Part shown: positions 1-11,100 of the stretch, in pieces
How the letters are laid out: each line of letters starts with the position of its first letter
How positions within the stretch are numbered: the stretch's first letter is position 1
Source: Blattamonas nauphoetae
Lineage: Eukaryota; Preaxostyla; Oxymonadida
Assembly: GCA_033064195.1 (NCBI GenBank)
Contig: JARBJD010000002.1
Span: 62,001-126,000 of the forward strand
Reading direction: 5' to 3'
DNA length: 64,000 bases
Notes under the pieces: generated by a model
Database searches by the model: none
The model's input: only the letters and a program-made list of their open reading frames with translations
Told to the model about the DNA's origin: nothing
Made by a program: the position numbers and the translations under genes

Positions 1-211
1 ACAGGAGACCCATCATGACGTGCATGAGGAGAGCAGGGACCAATCCAGCTTTTGCATAAGCAAGTGGAATTCCGAGCATTCCTGCTCCGAGAGTGGAATT
101 CACCAAACTAATCACAGCTACAGGAAACTTGGCATATTTTTCTTTCTTTGGAGCCTCAATGCTAGCTTCAAGGACAGCTGGAGTATTTTGGTGAGATTCA
201 TCTTCCGTCAT
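1..211 (-). CDS. Amino-acid transporter, AAAP/SLC38-like (5' end only)
   Basis: The reverse strand from an ATG at 211 is open to the window edge (70 codons). After a short polar, basic cytoplasmic N-terminus comes a first membrane helix with NSTLGAGMLGIPLAYA. This is the hallmark of the amino acid/auxin permease superfamily (SLC38, SLC36, AVT), in which the first helix is broken at a Gly-rich turn that binds the substrate. The family moves neutral amino acids across plasma or vacuolar membranes, usually coupled to H+ or Na+. Only this helix and part of the next are present, so substrate and location cannot be given. It starts 44 bp from the divergent V-ATPase subunit C gene. Confidence 0.75.
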   Translation of the reverse strand, partial: MTEDESHQNTPAVLEASIEAPKKEKYAKFPVAVISLVNSTLGAGMLGIPLAYAKAGLVPALLMHVMMGLL

Positions 212-255
212 CTCAGACACGAATTTACTTTGTTGTCCTCTGATCACTTCGATTC
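212..255. promoter_or_regulatory. Shared 44-bp intergenic space of a divergent pair
   Basis: This is all the DNA between the start codons of the amino-acid transporter (-) and V-ATPase subunit C (+). Any promoter must lie here or inside the genes. I see no TATA-like element. Confidence 0.4.
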
Positions 256-1849
256 ATGGAATCGTACTTCGTTGTGTCACTTCCTGGGAATCCTGATCCC
301 CAAACAACATTTTCCCAGCTTCAATCAGCTATTGGTGGAATAGAACCTCTTCATAAGCTGAATATTCCAGAACTCAAAGTTGGGACACTTGACACACTAT
401 TAACTGTTGGAGATTCAATTGAAAAGTTTGATCAGAATGCTCAACAAATCTGCTTCCGTCTTGAGAAGCAGATTTATGAATTCCAACAAAATGAAGATTT
501 CATCGAGATCAACAAAAGTTTGTTTGCTTTTTCCTTCTGAAAAGAATATTACCCAAATTTTCACAACTTTCTTAACGTCATATGACATAATTGCATTTCC
601 TTTTCCCTTTTTTTAGATCCAATTTCATCACTGCTGACCAATTTCAAATGGGATGACTCCAAGTATCATGCAGCCACTCGAACACTTCCCTCTATTTGTG
701 AAGAGTTGACAGAAGTTTGCCCATCTTCCTTTTCCAGTATTTTTGCCAACCCTTTTATCTTTCATGATCTGTTTATTCTCTCGTCAGGAAATCTCTCGAA
801 TTGACCAACAGATGAAAGATCGCGCACAAGATTTCAATGCGACAAAAACACAGATTACTTCCATAGCTCGACGTCAAAGGTTTTTCAGTCACATTCGTAT
901 TAATTCCGTTCTCTCTGGGATATAGTGGAACTATCGCAGCAAGAAATCTCGCCGAATTCGTGACAAAGGAAGACATCGTTGAAACAGAAAAACTCACAAC
1001 CCTCTTTTTTGTGATTCCAAAGTCTGTTTCATTACATCACATCAATTTCATCAATCCCAATCATCCAATTCTCTCTTTTCCTCCAGGTCCTCTGTAAAGG
1101 AATGGACAAAGACTTATGATACTCTCACGGAATTTGTTGTCCCATTTTCGTCCAGGTCTGTGTCATATTTTTTCTTTCATTCATCAAGGCGACTTGCGGA
1201 GGATGATCAATCTGTTCTGTTCACTGTGGTTCTCTTCAAAAATGTCGCCGACGAGTATAAATCCAAGGCAAGAGAGTTAAAGTTTGCTCCCATGATAAAT
1301 TGGATTACCTTTGCGTCCTAGATACCTTCCAAGGGATTTTACTTACACAGGAGAATCAGCAGAATCTCTCAAACAAGAAGAGGAGGATTTACAAAAGAAG
1401 TACTCACAACAGCTGGCTTGTTCTTCTTTTCGTTTCTTGAATATCTCCCCCTTTTAGGCCGAATACATGGCGTGGTGCAAAAATGCTTATGAAGAGGCAC
1501 TTATTTGCTGGATCCACTTGAAGGTCATCCGTGTCTTTGTTGAATCTGTTTTACGATATGGCCTTCCTGTCAACTTCCAAGCTGTGGTTATTTTGGTCTG
1601 AATTTATTCTCCTCTCAATACTTCCTCCTACCAACATCACAACAGCCCAAAAAGAAGACCACAAAGAAAATCATTGAAGTTCTTTGTGAGAAATATAAGG
1701 ATGGTTCATATAGTTCACTTGTTACAGACGATGGAAAACAAAAGAAGAAGAAGGAAAAGGTTGATTTTAAGGAAGGGGACGAATCACAGCTCTATCCATT
1801 TGTGTTCATTAACTGCCCTTTGCTGGCTCGAATGGTTTCCTCACGATAA
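256..1849 (+). CDS. ATP6V1C: V-type proton ATPase subunit C, nine exons
   Basis: Subunit C is the V1 collar protein that contacts the peripheral stalks and controls V1-Vo assembly on acidic organelles. Exons: 256-517, 617-714, 788-879, 926-1021, 1087-1155, 1189-1281, 1322-1415, 1458-1595, 1646-1849. Joined, they give 381 residues, about the length of the animal protein (382). Family blocks include FNIP-like [12 protein letters not shown] near residue 35, [16 protein letters not shown] near 120, [16 protein letters not shown] near 190 and [17 protein letters not shown] near 300. Introns are 33-99 nt. The seventh (1416-1457) must begin with GC, because no GT donor in the region keeps the frame. 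The start follows the family N-terminus. The identification is firm. Confidence 0.93.
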
Positions 1850-2042
1850 TTTTCTTCATTTGGGCTTGGGGCCTGGACTCCCTTCATCGTCGGAATACTC
1901 ATTGTTCTCCATGCAAACCAGTCATTTTTTCACTTCAATCTCAACAATTGTTTGATCTTCTCGTTCTCAACAAGAAACAGAATTTCACTTTTTGTCCAAT
2001 AAAAAGATCAATTTTGGGAAATTGTGATGGCAGTCAACACGA

Positions 2043-2977
2043 ATGTCTTCAGCTGAAATGATATTTGTCTGTGAGTTTCTTTTTCATTGCTATTTCTCAT
2101 TCTTCATTCATTATCAATGCTTTTCGACCAAGGATGATTCAACACTCAATCGGATTATCAACTCGAATTCTACAGGAGAAATCGACGAACCTCTGATCCA
2201 ATCTGTGAAAAGCGGAAAAATTTTACTATTTCTTCAAAAATTTTACCCATTGGAAAACATCACTCCTCTAGTGAACGATGAGAACTTCTTCACAAGAAAG
2301 CACAACGTTCAGTCTGCTTTTGATAACCTCTCTAACTTCAATCGTTTTCTTCGATATTGGGTTTTCAGGGAATTCAATCGAGTCATTGAACATGTTCTTG
2401 GTTTGTCTTTTCCTGAGTTTGATCATGTGAATCTAAAGGACCGAGAGCCCGGCTTGTCGATCAGGATAATCTCTTCTCACCTGAATCTCAATGCAATTTT
2501 CGCCAGAGTCTCACTTATATCATCCAAGATCTCGACAATAAACAGTATTTGCGTTTATTCTCGCATTTGTAGACATCTCAACCGTTCTCTCTCTGAATTG
2601 CCACGATCTTACGCCAAAGCTCCCTCCCCGGGCCATTCACCACATTTGGTTGTTGATGAAGGCCGCACCACAGATCGTTGTACATGGTCTGAAAGGAAGT
2701 GGCCTCAATTCAGAATGGCATCTGTGCTGTTGTTGGGGTGCCTGATAATTTATGGGAGGCAAGTTTTGAAGGATTGAGTGTAGATCAAAGTGACGCTTGA
2801 AGACACGACATAGACTGCAAAACAGGGTTCTGTTTCGCGAATTCATCTGATTCTTCAGTCCTTCAAAATGAAACAACATTCCCATGGATTTCATGTTTAA
2901 TCACGCATCCATTTCATCACACTGATTTTCAAAAGTATCGCTGTAATCAAGAAGGTGGATATACAACAGAATTTTGA
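2043..2977 (+). CDS. Unrecognised protein, six exons with tiny introns
   Basis: I do not recognise this gene. The best chain of open frames is 2043-2066, 2133-2400, 2439-2552, 2573-2676, 2714-2789, 2826-2977, giving 245 residues with every junction in frame. Segments such as KLPPRAIHHIWLLMKAAP and FCFANSSDSSVLQNETTF look like real protein. An N-terminal stretch is mildly reminiscent of a CH or Hook-type helical fold, but this is too weak to name. Introns are 66, 38, 20, about 37 and 36 nt; the fourth may start at 2677 or 2680. An open frame at about 1850-2023 could be an extra first exon joined by a 29-nt intron (2024-2052), so the 5' end is uncertain. The gene ends 63 bp from a convergent gene. 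Confidence 0.5.
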
Positions 2978-3040
2978 TGGTCGTTACAATGAAGAATGGA
3001 AAGAAAGACAAGATCCCACGACTGAGAGTCTGAAACCGAT

Positions 3041-6000
3041 TCACATCCTCTGAGAGTCATCAAGAAATGATGTTGTCAAGTTGGCGGAGTAACTTCCGAG
3101 GTTGGATGGAGAGAATTGAGTGATCTCTGGAAGTGTTCGAGTTCCTCGTCTGATTGTTTGAATTCTGGATGGCCATTGAACTCCGGCATCTGCTCGGCCG
3201 AAATAATTGGGTTTATTTGGAGACGAGTCAAGTTGATGAAATTGTCGGAGAGCATCCCGAGTCTGCCGGTCTGGATGACTGCTTTCAAAGTACGAATGAA
3301 GGAGAGTGTGCATTGGCTGGTCATTTAGGACTGAGCCAATGGCATTCCTGACGCCGATTTCATTGTCCAATATCAAACTTGTGATGGCATCGTTCAGATG
3401 ATCTGAGCAATTGCATTCGAATGGGTACACTTCATTCCCATCGATGAATACTCGTCCATTCTCTCCACCATTGAACAGACATGGATTACAATCGGACGCA
3501 TCGGCAAGAAAGATGGCAAATCCCAGTAGAGAGCAGATATACCAGTTTGAGATAGAGTCAAACGATGTTAATGCAGACAAAGTGTTGTGGAATGGTTGAT
3601 TTGAAGGGGCACCAGAAGCCTTTTTGATGAAGTAGCTTGTCCTCTCAATGAATGCATTCGACATGAAAAGTCGAGCAAAAGTTCGTGACAGGGCAGGTGA
3701 TGCCTGTGAGATAGAGAGAATGACGCGGAGAAGATGTCGAAGATCACGCTGAACACTGCCTGTGGAGATGACTCCGTTTGGACAGATTGATGCGAGGGCA
3801 AACACAGAATCATTCTGGAGTTCTGAGCGTGTTGTGAATTGTGATAGGAGAGAGCAACCAGGGACAAAGAACGAGAGGGTGGCCAACATTTCGGCAGTGA
3901 AAACATTCCTCTCCTTGTCGATGACATTGAGAGAGTGAGTTGTCTCTGTACTTGGATGGAAATGGGCAGCCGAGAGTTGTGGTTTGCTGGTCTTGATACT
4001 GGCTTGCATTCTGATTGTGGATGAATCTGGGAGTCGGATATCGACCGAGTCTTTCTCACGTTGGTGAAGATGTTTGAGTCTGTGCGCTTCATCATATTTC
4101 TTACTGCACACAGGACAATACAAGAAGTGCGATTTTCGATGAAGTCTGAATGGATCCGTGGTTGTGAGTGTTTTCGACGATTGTCGATTTGGGGTTGTGC
4201 TTCTCGAATGCCTATCTGGGGTGACTCGAGAGTGAGACGATCGGTGATTGGCTGAAGGTGATGACATATGTTTTGTGGGAGTATGAGGAGCTTTGGATGC
4301 AGTGTGATTAAAAGATGATGATGATCGTCGAGCTGGTGATTGACTTTCGTCTCTGTCTTCGAAAGAAATCCCCAATTTCGATGTTGATTTAGAACGATGC
4401 TTGATTCCCTCTGTTTTGAATCTTGTGTTGGCAGGAGATTGGAGAGGAGGGATTAATGAATTGAACTGATTTGTATCGGCGATATCAAATTGTGATGGAT
4501 GTGACGGGTGAGCGAACGTGTCCATTCCAGCAACCGTTCCTCCAAACACAACTCTTTCGATTCTTGACGTAGATTGGCTCGATCTTTCTTCCCAATCTTC
4601 CAGAGCATTCAAAGGTAATCCACAAACGAGTTCTAATTTATCCATCAAATGATCTGAGAGATGCTGAACAGCTTCAGTGAGGACTGTTTCTTGGAGTGAA
4701 AACACACCGCTTAATTCGAGAGCTTCTTCAAAGAGATCGTGAGGAGCATTTGAAATGATGCCCTCAATGATACCCCTGGTCACTGCAAAATATCGGCGAA
4801 CCTTCCAGTGGGACACAAAACGCTTGGGAGGGATTGAGGGAGAGTCAAGGAGTGGGTCCACCGTTGAGAAGTGATCTTGGGATTGCTGATTGAATAGACG
4901 TGAGGGACAACACTCTCGAAGAGTCACACTGAGCAAGCGGACAACCAGCGCGTCTGGATTAGCCCGATTTGTGGGTCGAACAGTGTCGAGGAATGTGCCT
5001 GTTCGATGTGGCTGAAAGAATGGAGTTGGAGGATTTGTTTGTTTGAATGAATGTTGGTTCATGTTTGTCTGTGGGACAGTTTCCATGTCGAGTTGATAGA
5101 AGAGGACATCAATCGCAGTTGAACACCACCATCCTTCCTTGAGCCATTCACTGCTCTGTGTCCGTTGCATATGCGAAGGCGTCCCGAGAATGTCACTGTT
5201 GCGTTCAAGATGCGTGTTGGACTTCGGATTAGCATCTAAGAAGAGGAGTTCACTGATGAACGAGAGGAGGATTGTTCTTTCGTCGATGAGATCGTCAAAT
5301 GGAGTTGTATCATCTCCCTTTTCATCTTCAGGGTCAGTCAAAAGGCGAAAGTTAGCGATTGTTTGGAAGAGTCGGAGGAGATGTTGGGAAAAAAGGGGAT
5401 GTGTTTGGATTGGTGATGGCGGGGGAAGGAGACATTGCAGGCGGAGTGAATCAAGAAGGCAGAGACAGGCGTCCGTGACAGAATCAGAGTAAATATGACG
5501 ATACATTGTTTTCCAGGTGAGCTCATTGAGAAGATTTTTGCGTTTTGTGGCTTTGTCAGAAGACGATGCAGATTGGTGAAGGCTTGTTTGCTTCTGAATG
5601 AACGGATGGAGAGGATGGATGTGTTCTGATGGAGTTTGGGAGCAATGTCCTTTGTAAACACAGCAACAGTGCCGTGCTTGAAAGTGGTCCTCAAGATATG
5701 ATAATGTTTTATGACATATCAATAGCATATTATCGGCTGAAAGGTAAAGTGGATCAACTGTTCGATCTCCATGCAATAAATTGGTGACTAAAAGACATGC
5801 ATCTAGAGATAAAAGCGTATTTTGATGAGATATGAGTTCAACTTCAGCTGAGAAGAAGGTTGCGGTCTGAGGGTGGCTTCTGATGAGCGATCGAACAATT
5901 GGGAATGCTCTTACGAGCATAGAAAGACATCCAGTAGAAACAATCACAGGAATCGAATCAACATTGTATGATAAGATGATTGAAATTAATGCATTCACAA

Positions 6001-6490
6001 TAACAGAAAAGGCTTTTGAACTAATCGATTGTGCTCCAGACTTCTCTTCTGAAGGTGTTAAAGAGAAAACGAGGTTCCTCAGTGAGAGGATTGCAGGCGA
6101 GATAATCTCAAATTCGTTGTGGTACTTGTTGATAAAGTCAGAATGGAGAATAAACGTTCGGACAAATTGATTGTGAGAATCAGCGAGGAAAAAGCGATTT
6201 CTTAGAAGCTCTGAAAGAACTAAGAAACAACATCCTTGAAAAACAGGTGATTTCTGTTGTGAATATGACATGAGAGAGAGAAGTCGAGGATAGAAGGGAT
6301 AGTGAGGGAGAACTGGAGTGACAAGATGGAGAAACTTGCTTCGTAAAATTCTGATGAAGTTGTGCTTCTCTGGAACCTTTGCATAGAAGAGAACAAATAA
6401 ATCATCAGTAAGTTGTCGAATTTGGTCTTCCATGTGAGAAAATTGTGATTGTGTTTGAGTTAACGATGATTTTTTTGTTGGCTCGATCAA
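3041..6490 (-). CDS. Large unrecognised protein (1149 aa), helical ends, zinc-finger-like centre
   Basis: One uninterrupted frame encodes 1149 residues; a second ATG at codon 20 (6433) may be the true start, since the first lies only 15 bp from the divergent PDI-like gene. The first ~430 residues are Leu-rich and helical, like armadillo or HEAT-type repeats, though I cannot assign repeats with confidence. Residues ~690-790 are Ser/Thr/His/Arg-rich and probably disordered. Near residue 797 is a compact C2H2-like knuckle, CPVCSKKYDEAHRLKHLHQ. The C-terminal third is again ordered and Cys-containing. No enzyme motif is seen. Codon use and base composition match the neighbours. It reads as a lineage-specific scaffold or regulatory protein; function unknown. 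Confidence 0.8.
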   Translation of the reverse strand: MIEPTKKSSLTQTQSQFSHMEDQIRQLTDDLFVLFYAKVPEKHNFIRILRSKFLHLVTPVLPHYPFYPRLLSLMSYSQQKSPVFQGCCFLVLSELLRNRFFLADSHNQFVRTFILHSDFINKYHNEFEIISPAILSLRNLVFSLTPSEEKSGAQSISSKAFSVIVNALISIILSYNVDSIPVIVSTGCLSMLVRAFPIVRSLIRSHPQTATFFSAEVELISHQNTLLSLDACLLVTNLLHGDRTVDPLYLSADNMLLICHKTLSYLEDHFQARHCCCVYKGHCSQTPSEHIHPLHPFIQKQTSLHQSASSSDKATKRKNLLNELTWKTMYRHIYSDSVTDACLCLLDSLRLQCLLPPPSPIQTHPLFSQHLLRLFQTIANFRLLTDPEDEKGDDTTPFDDLIDERTILLSFISELLFLDANPKSNTHLERNSDILGTPSHMQRTQSSEWLKEGWWCSTAIDVLFYQLDMETVPQTNMNQHSFKQTNPPTPFFQPHRTGTFLDTVRPTNRANPDALVVRLLSVTLRECCPSRLFNQQSQDHFSTVDPLLDSPSIPPKRFVSHWKVRRYFAVTRGIIEGIISNAPHDLFEEALELSGVFSLQETVLTEAVQHLSDHLMDKLELVCGLPLNALEDWEERSSQSTSRIERVVFGGTVAGMDTFAHPSHPSQFDIADTNQFNSLIPPLQSPANTRFKTEGIKHRSKSTSKLGISFEDRDESQSPARRSSSSFNHTASKAPHTPTKHMSSPSANHRSSHSRVTPDRHSRSTTPNRQSSKTLTTTDPFRLHRKSHFLYCPVCSKKYDEAHRLKHLHQREKDSVDIRLPDSSTIRMQASIKTSKPQLSAAHFHPSTETTHSLNVIDKERNVFTAEMLATLSFFVPGCSLLSQFTTRSELQNDSVFALASICPNGVISTGSVQRDLRHLLRVILSISQASPALSRTFARLFMSNAFIERTSYFIKKASGAPSNQPFHNTLSALTSFDSISNWYICSLLGFAIFLADASDCNPCLFNGGENGRVFIDGNEVYPFECNCSDHLNDAITSLILDNEIGVRNAIGSVLNDQPMHTLLHSYFESSHPDRQTRDALRQFHQLDSSPNKPNYFGRADAGVQWPSRIQTIRRGTRTLPEITQFSPSNLGSYSANLTTSFLDDSQRM

Positions 6491-6505
6491 TTAAATCTTG
6501 GGAGA

Positions 6506-8083
6506 ATGATTGTAATATCACTTCTCTCGATTTTATCTTTTGTGTTTGGCCAGATTGTTACATTGGACGAATCTACATATGCAGACCCCTTACAAAACAC
6601 GCCAAGCATCGTTCTCTATTCACAATCAAGTGATCCCAACACGGAAGAGCTTTCATCCTTATTTTCACAAGTTGCTCCACTCATTTCTCCATTGGGATTA
6701 TCTGTTGCCCAACTAGATTGCTCTTCATTTTCTGAACAATGCAAAGAACTCAATATCGGCTCAGAGTCGAAAATTCGCTTCCATCAGTGTGATATTATCG
6801 ATTCTTCTTCATCTTATGAATAATGTGTATCTTTTGTTAGTTTGAAGGGAAAGTCAAATGATTTTGATGGCCCAAAGACAGTGGATTCACTCGTTCAATG
6901 GACAAAGGATGCTCTCCTCCAAACTGTGCGAGTCTTTCCTTCTCGTGAAGCTGTCAATGCGATTTTTGCAGATTTTCCGCACATTATCCTTGGTACTTTC
7001 TCATCACGAAACTCAGAATACAACTCTTTGTTGTCCTGCTCGGCTACTCGCGCAAAGACGGACACTTACGCAGCCATCATTGACCCTTCTACTGAGTCTC
7101 AGACACTTGAATTTTTGTACACGGCCGGAAATGCAAGTGTCCCATTCACAGGAGGATGGTCATTCTTCTCAATTGCATTCTGGGTTCAAGATCAGTCAAA
7201 TACTCCATTAATTGATGAAATTTCTGCTTACAATGCTTATCGGTATCTTCCATGTGAAAAACCGGTTGGCTATTTTTTTGTGGATAAGAAACGCAATGAT
7301 ATGCATCAAGTCTATTCTCTCGGCCTGGAACTCGCTCAAAAACACAAGGGGAAGATGCTATTTGTCATTGTCGATCATAACGTTCACTGGAGAATGACTC
7401 AAACGCTGGGATTGGATGCAAGATATTTTCCGTCCTTCACAATTGAGGCAAAGTATCCCTCTCCCGTCCCAGACACTAAGGCTCATTATCCACTCCTCCC
7501 AACACCAGAAAACGCGAGGTGGGGAGTTTATCCAGAGATGACAATGGAGACAGTGGGAGAGTTTTGCCAGAAATGGCTGGACGGAGAAATCCCTCTCACC
7601 CTCCGCTCAGAACCTATTCCAAATGAACAGGCAAATAAAACAATTCGTGTTGTCGGTGACACCTTCAACCAAATTGTTATTGACTCGGAAAACTACGTCT
7701 TTATGAAGTTTACTGCGCCGTGGTGCCACAAATGTGGAAAACTCAAGCCAGAGTTCGAACAACTCGCCAATGAGCTTTCTGACGAGAAGAAAATCACCTT
7801 TGCCGACATGGACATCACACTGAATGATCCTCCTCCTCATTTCATTGTGGATGGATACCCCACCCTCCTCCTTTTCAAGCCAGGGCAGAAGGATCAACCA
7901 GTGAAATGTGAAGACTTCTTCTCGTTCCAGAAGATTCGTCGCTTCCTCAACACGAACATTCCAGGGCTGAATCTTTCAGTTGACGAAGAAGCGATTAAAC
8001 AAGAGGATATAGAACTTCAGAAGGAGCGTTTGGAGAGAGAAAAAGCCGAAAAGGAACAAAGTTCTCACCATGACGAGTTATGA
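6506..8083 (+). CDS. PDI-like ER protein with C-terminal HDEL, two exons
   Basis: Exons 6506-6786 and 6841-8083 join across a 54-nt intron to give about 507 residues. The chain begins with a signal peptide (MIVISLLSILSFVFGQ) and ends in HDEL, so it is soluble and kept in the ER. An N-terminal thioredoxin-like domain has no CxxC active site. After two more thioredoxin-like segments, a C-terminal thioredoxin domain carries WCHKC near residue 388 and the cis-Pro segment GYPTLLLF. The family makes, breaks or reshuffles disulfides in secretory proteins. The CHKC motif instead of CGHC, and a single redox site, suggest a specialised oxidase, isomerase or chaperone rather than classic PDI. A highly charged tail precedes HDEL. 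Confidence 0.85.
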
Positions 8084-8180
8084 TTATCCTTTGCGTTTCT
8101 GTCCTCATTTCACTGTCATTCTTACAAATCAATAGAGGCAAAAAACAAAATGAGAGGATATGAAAGAACTAGGAATACTT

Positions 8181-11100
8181 TCAGAACGGCGGAGGAGGCG
8201 GTAGATCATCCATTGGTGGAGGTGGTGGAGCATCATCGAAAGGAGGTGGAGGCACATCATCAAGGTCGGCTGGAGGAGATGGCGGCATGTCCATATCAGC
8301 GGGGGGAGGAGGGATATCATCGATTTCATCCATAGGAGGAGGTGGGGGCATATCAAGGTTATCTGGGGGTGGTGGAGGAATGGCAGCGGCAGGTGGTGGC
8401 GGGATAGACGCCTCTGCTGGTGGCGGAGGTGGAACTGATTCACCCATTGGTGGTGGCGGTGGTGCTGCATCAACAGCTGGTGGGGGAGGAATCGACGCAC
8501 CCACTGGAGGCGGAGGAGGAATAGAAGCACTTGCAGCTGGTGGTGGTGGGACAGAGCCTCCCATTGGTGGTGGGGGAGGAACAGAAGCACTGGCTGCAGG
8601 TGGAGGTGGAACAGATCCTCCCACTGGTGGTGGGGGAGGAACAGATGCATCTGCGGCAGGTGGAGGTGGAACAGATCCTCCCACTGGTGGTGGGGGAGGA
8701 ACAGATGCATCTGCGGCAGGTGGAGGCGGAACACTTCCTGCTGAAGGTGCTGCAGGGACAGAGCTTGCTGGCGACGACTGAGGAGTTGGCTGTGGCGTCG
8801 CTGGTGTGAGTTGGGCTTGTGACTGTGTAAGTTGTTGTCCCTGAGCGCTCCCCTGGGTTTGCGGTGGAGCGAGTTTGGTTTGATAGAAGAACGCAGTGTC
8901 GTTTGGATTGGGGATTGTTGCGTTGTATTGTGACGTCTTGATGAGAGATGACGCATCAATTGATGTTGCTGTGGCAACTCTTGTGATGGGATGCTTGCTG
9001 ACAGGTTCGAGAGGAACCGATTCAGAGAGGATACCCTTCATGGTCGAGAAGACATTCAGTGCGTGAGAAGTGTTTTTGACAAATGGTTCTTGACTGTATT
9101 TCTCGGTCTTCCAGTTGTTGAATGTTGTGTAATACGACGGGAGGGAGACAGTCTCAAATGGAATTGTCTGGCCAGTAATATGGACAAGGGTTTGAATTCC
9201 GATGAGGAATCCATCCCCATTGTTGAGCCAGAATGTGGGTGGTGGGAGATTTCCATATTGTTGAACACGTTCTGGGAAGTCGGGAGTGAGAGATGTCGTG
9301 AGCAGGATTGATAGGATTTCAAACAATCGAACAGAGTGACCAAAATCGTCAGTGCAGACAAAAGAACTGGACGAATGAGGTGCAAGGAATGGATCATTGA
9401 GACTTCTGCAGACATTCACAAGATGAGAGAGGGCACCAGTGAGGAGTGGGCGAGTTCGAATGAGGTCTGTTGATGTTGCCGCGGCGGTAAGAGCAGTGTG
9501 TGGTGTCACGAGAGCTGTGGCGGCCAGTTCAGCAGGATTCAAGGATTGAGTTGGAGGTGTAGACTCACCTGGGCGAGGGATGGGAGAGGTTGTTGTTGTA
9601 TATTGAGGAAGCTGATTTGTTTGATTGTATGCTGTTCGAAGACCATACCAAATCGCAGAGGAGTTGGAGACGAACTTTTCACCTGAGGAGTTGGCGATGG
9701 CAGAGTCGAGTTGCATGAGTGAGGCGACAATATTCCCAAGAAGAGCGATGTCAGTAACGAGGGATTCATGCTCTAGATTCTTCAGGACAGTCAGCTGCTT
9801 TTGTTTGACCTTTTCCATGAGTTTTCCCATATCCTCCTTTCCGACGAAGAGAAGTTCATCAATCACCTCTCGGCCAGTGAAGTCAAGACCTTGAGAGAAC
9901 TGCTTAGCATGGTATGAGATTGTGTTGATGAGTTTGGTGAGTGTATCACAAATTGACAGGTATGCCACATTAAGTTGTCCACTGTTGAGAATACTGGTGA
10001 ATGGAGTGAGGTGGACATCTGAAAGGAAGAAGACATGGCGGGTGGTGAAGAAAGCCTGGAGTTCTCTCTTGAGGCTGACCGGGAATACTTGTTGGATGGC
10101 AGCACGAGTACTGAATGGATCGTTGTACTTGATGGAGCCATCTGGACGACGTTTCGGAGAGAAGGAATTGTTTGTCAAGGAGAAGCTGTAGTTGGCAGCC
10201 AGATCATCAGTGAGCATTTTAGAAAGGTTCGTAGCAAGACCGGAGCTGAACGAGACTGTTGTTCCGGCATTGACGAATGAATCAAGGATGACATCCCAAG
10301 AGTTGATCATTGGCATGATCAAAGAGAGTTCCAGGTGGAGGTTGCGGATGATCATGAATGCTGCAGCTGATGGCTCAACACGATATGCCGAACGGAAGCA
10401 GGAAACAATCACAGCAAGATCTTCGATGAGATGGTTTTCGACGTGCTTCGCGATTAAACCACCAAAGTCCATCCTGAACCCAACAACGTCAACGATACGT
10501 TGACGGAACAGCTTGTCATAGGGGAGAATAGGCGGAGTGAAGGTGGAGTAGCCAGGTTGCTTTTTGTTGAGTTTTTGGGTGTCATGAGCAATGTAGCTGT
10601 CTCTCTTGACTCTGAATTCTCCGTTCATGTACTTCACGGTCTCAATGTACTTGAAGTGGTTGTATGTCGCGTTTCCGAGTTGGAAGGCTTGAATGTTCAT
10701 GGCAAGACGAGCTTCTCCAATGAGTTCATCGTAGAGACACTGGTTCTTCAATTGGACAAGAGCAATCCGAGCCGACTGTCCATAGAGATCAAACAGCATG
10801 AGGAACTTGTCGATGCTTTGAGGCATGGAGGTGACGAGATGGTTGATGAGGATGTACGGGAGAGAGGAGTCGATTGGATATTGTTGCACTTGTTCGGTAC
10901 TACGACCACGTTCGATGAAATCTTCTCGATACCACAGTTGACCGAGGTCGGTGATTTGAGCAATCGTGCTCTTTGTGTCCATGAGGTATGGGAAGTAGAA
11001 CGATTCCGCCTCAAACTGATGGAGGAGCTGGAGATCGTCCTTTTCGATGATGTGGACGGTTTTCTCTGGTTTGTTGAAAGCAGGCGAGCGAGTTGAGCAG

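Noticed and set aside
2790-2825. In-frame TGA at 2798, a possible selenocysteine codon in the orphan gene
   Set aside because: The stop lies in a 36-nt GT-AG intron whose removal keeps the frame exactly; no selenoprotein family or SECIS was seen.
8287-8781. Plus-strand Gly-rich frame GGGGG repeats
   Set aside because: Antisense shadow of the Sra-1 polyproline tail (CCN/GGN complement).
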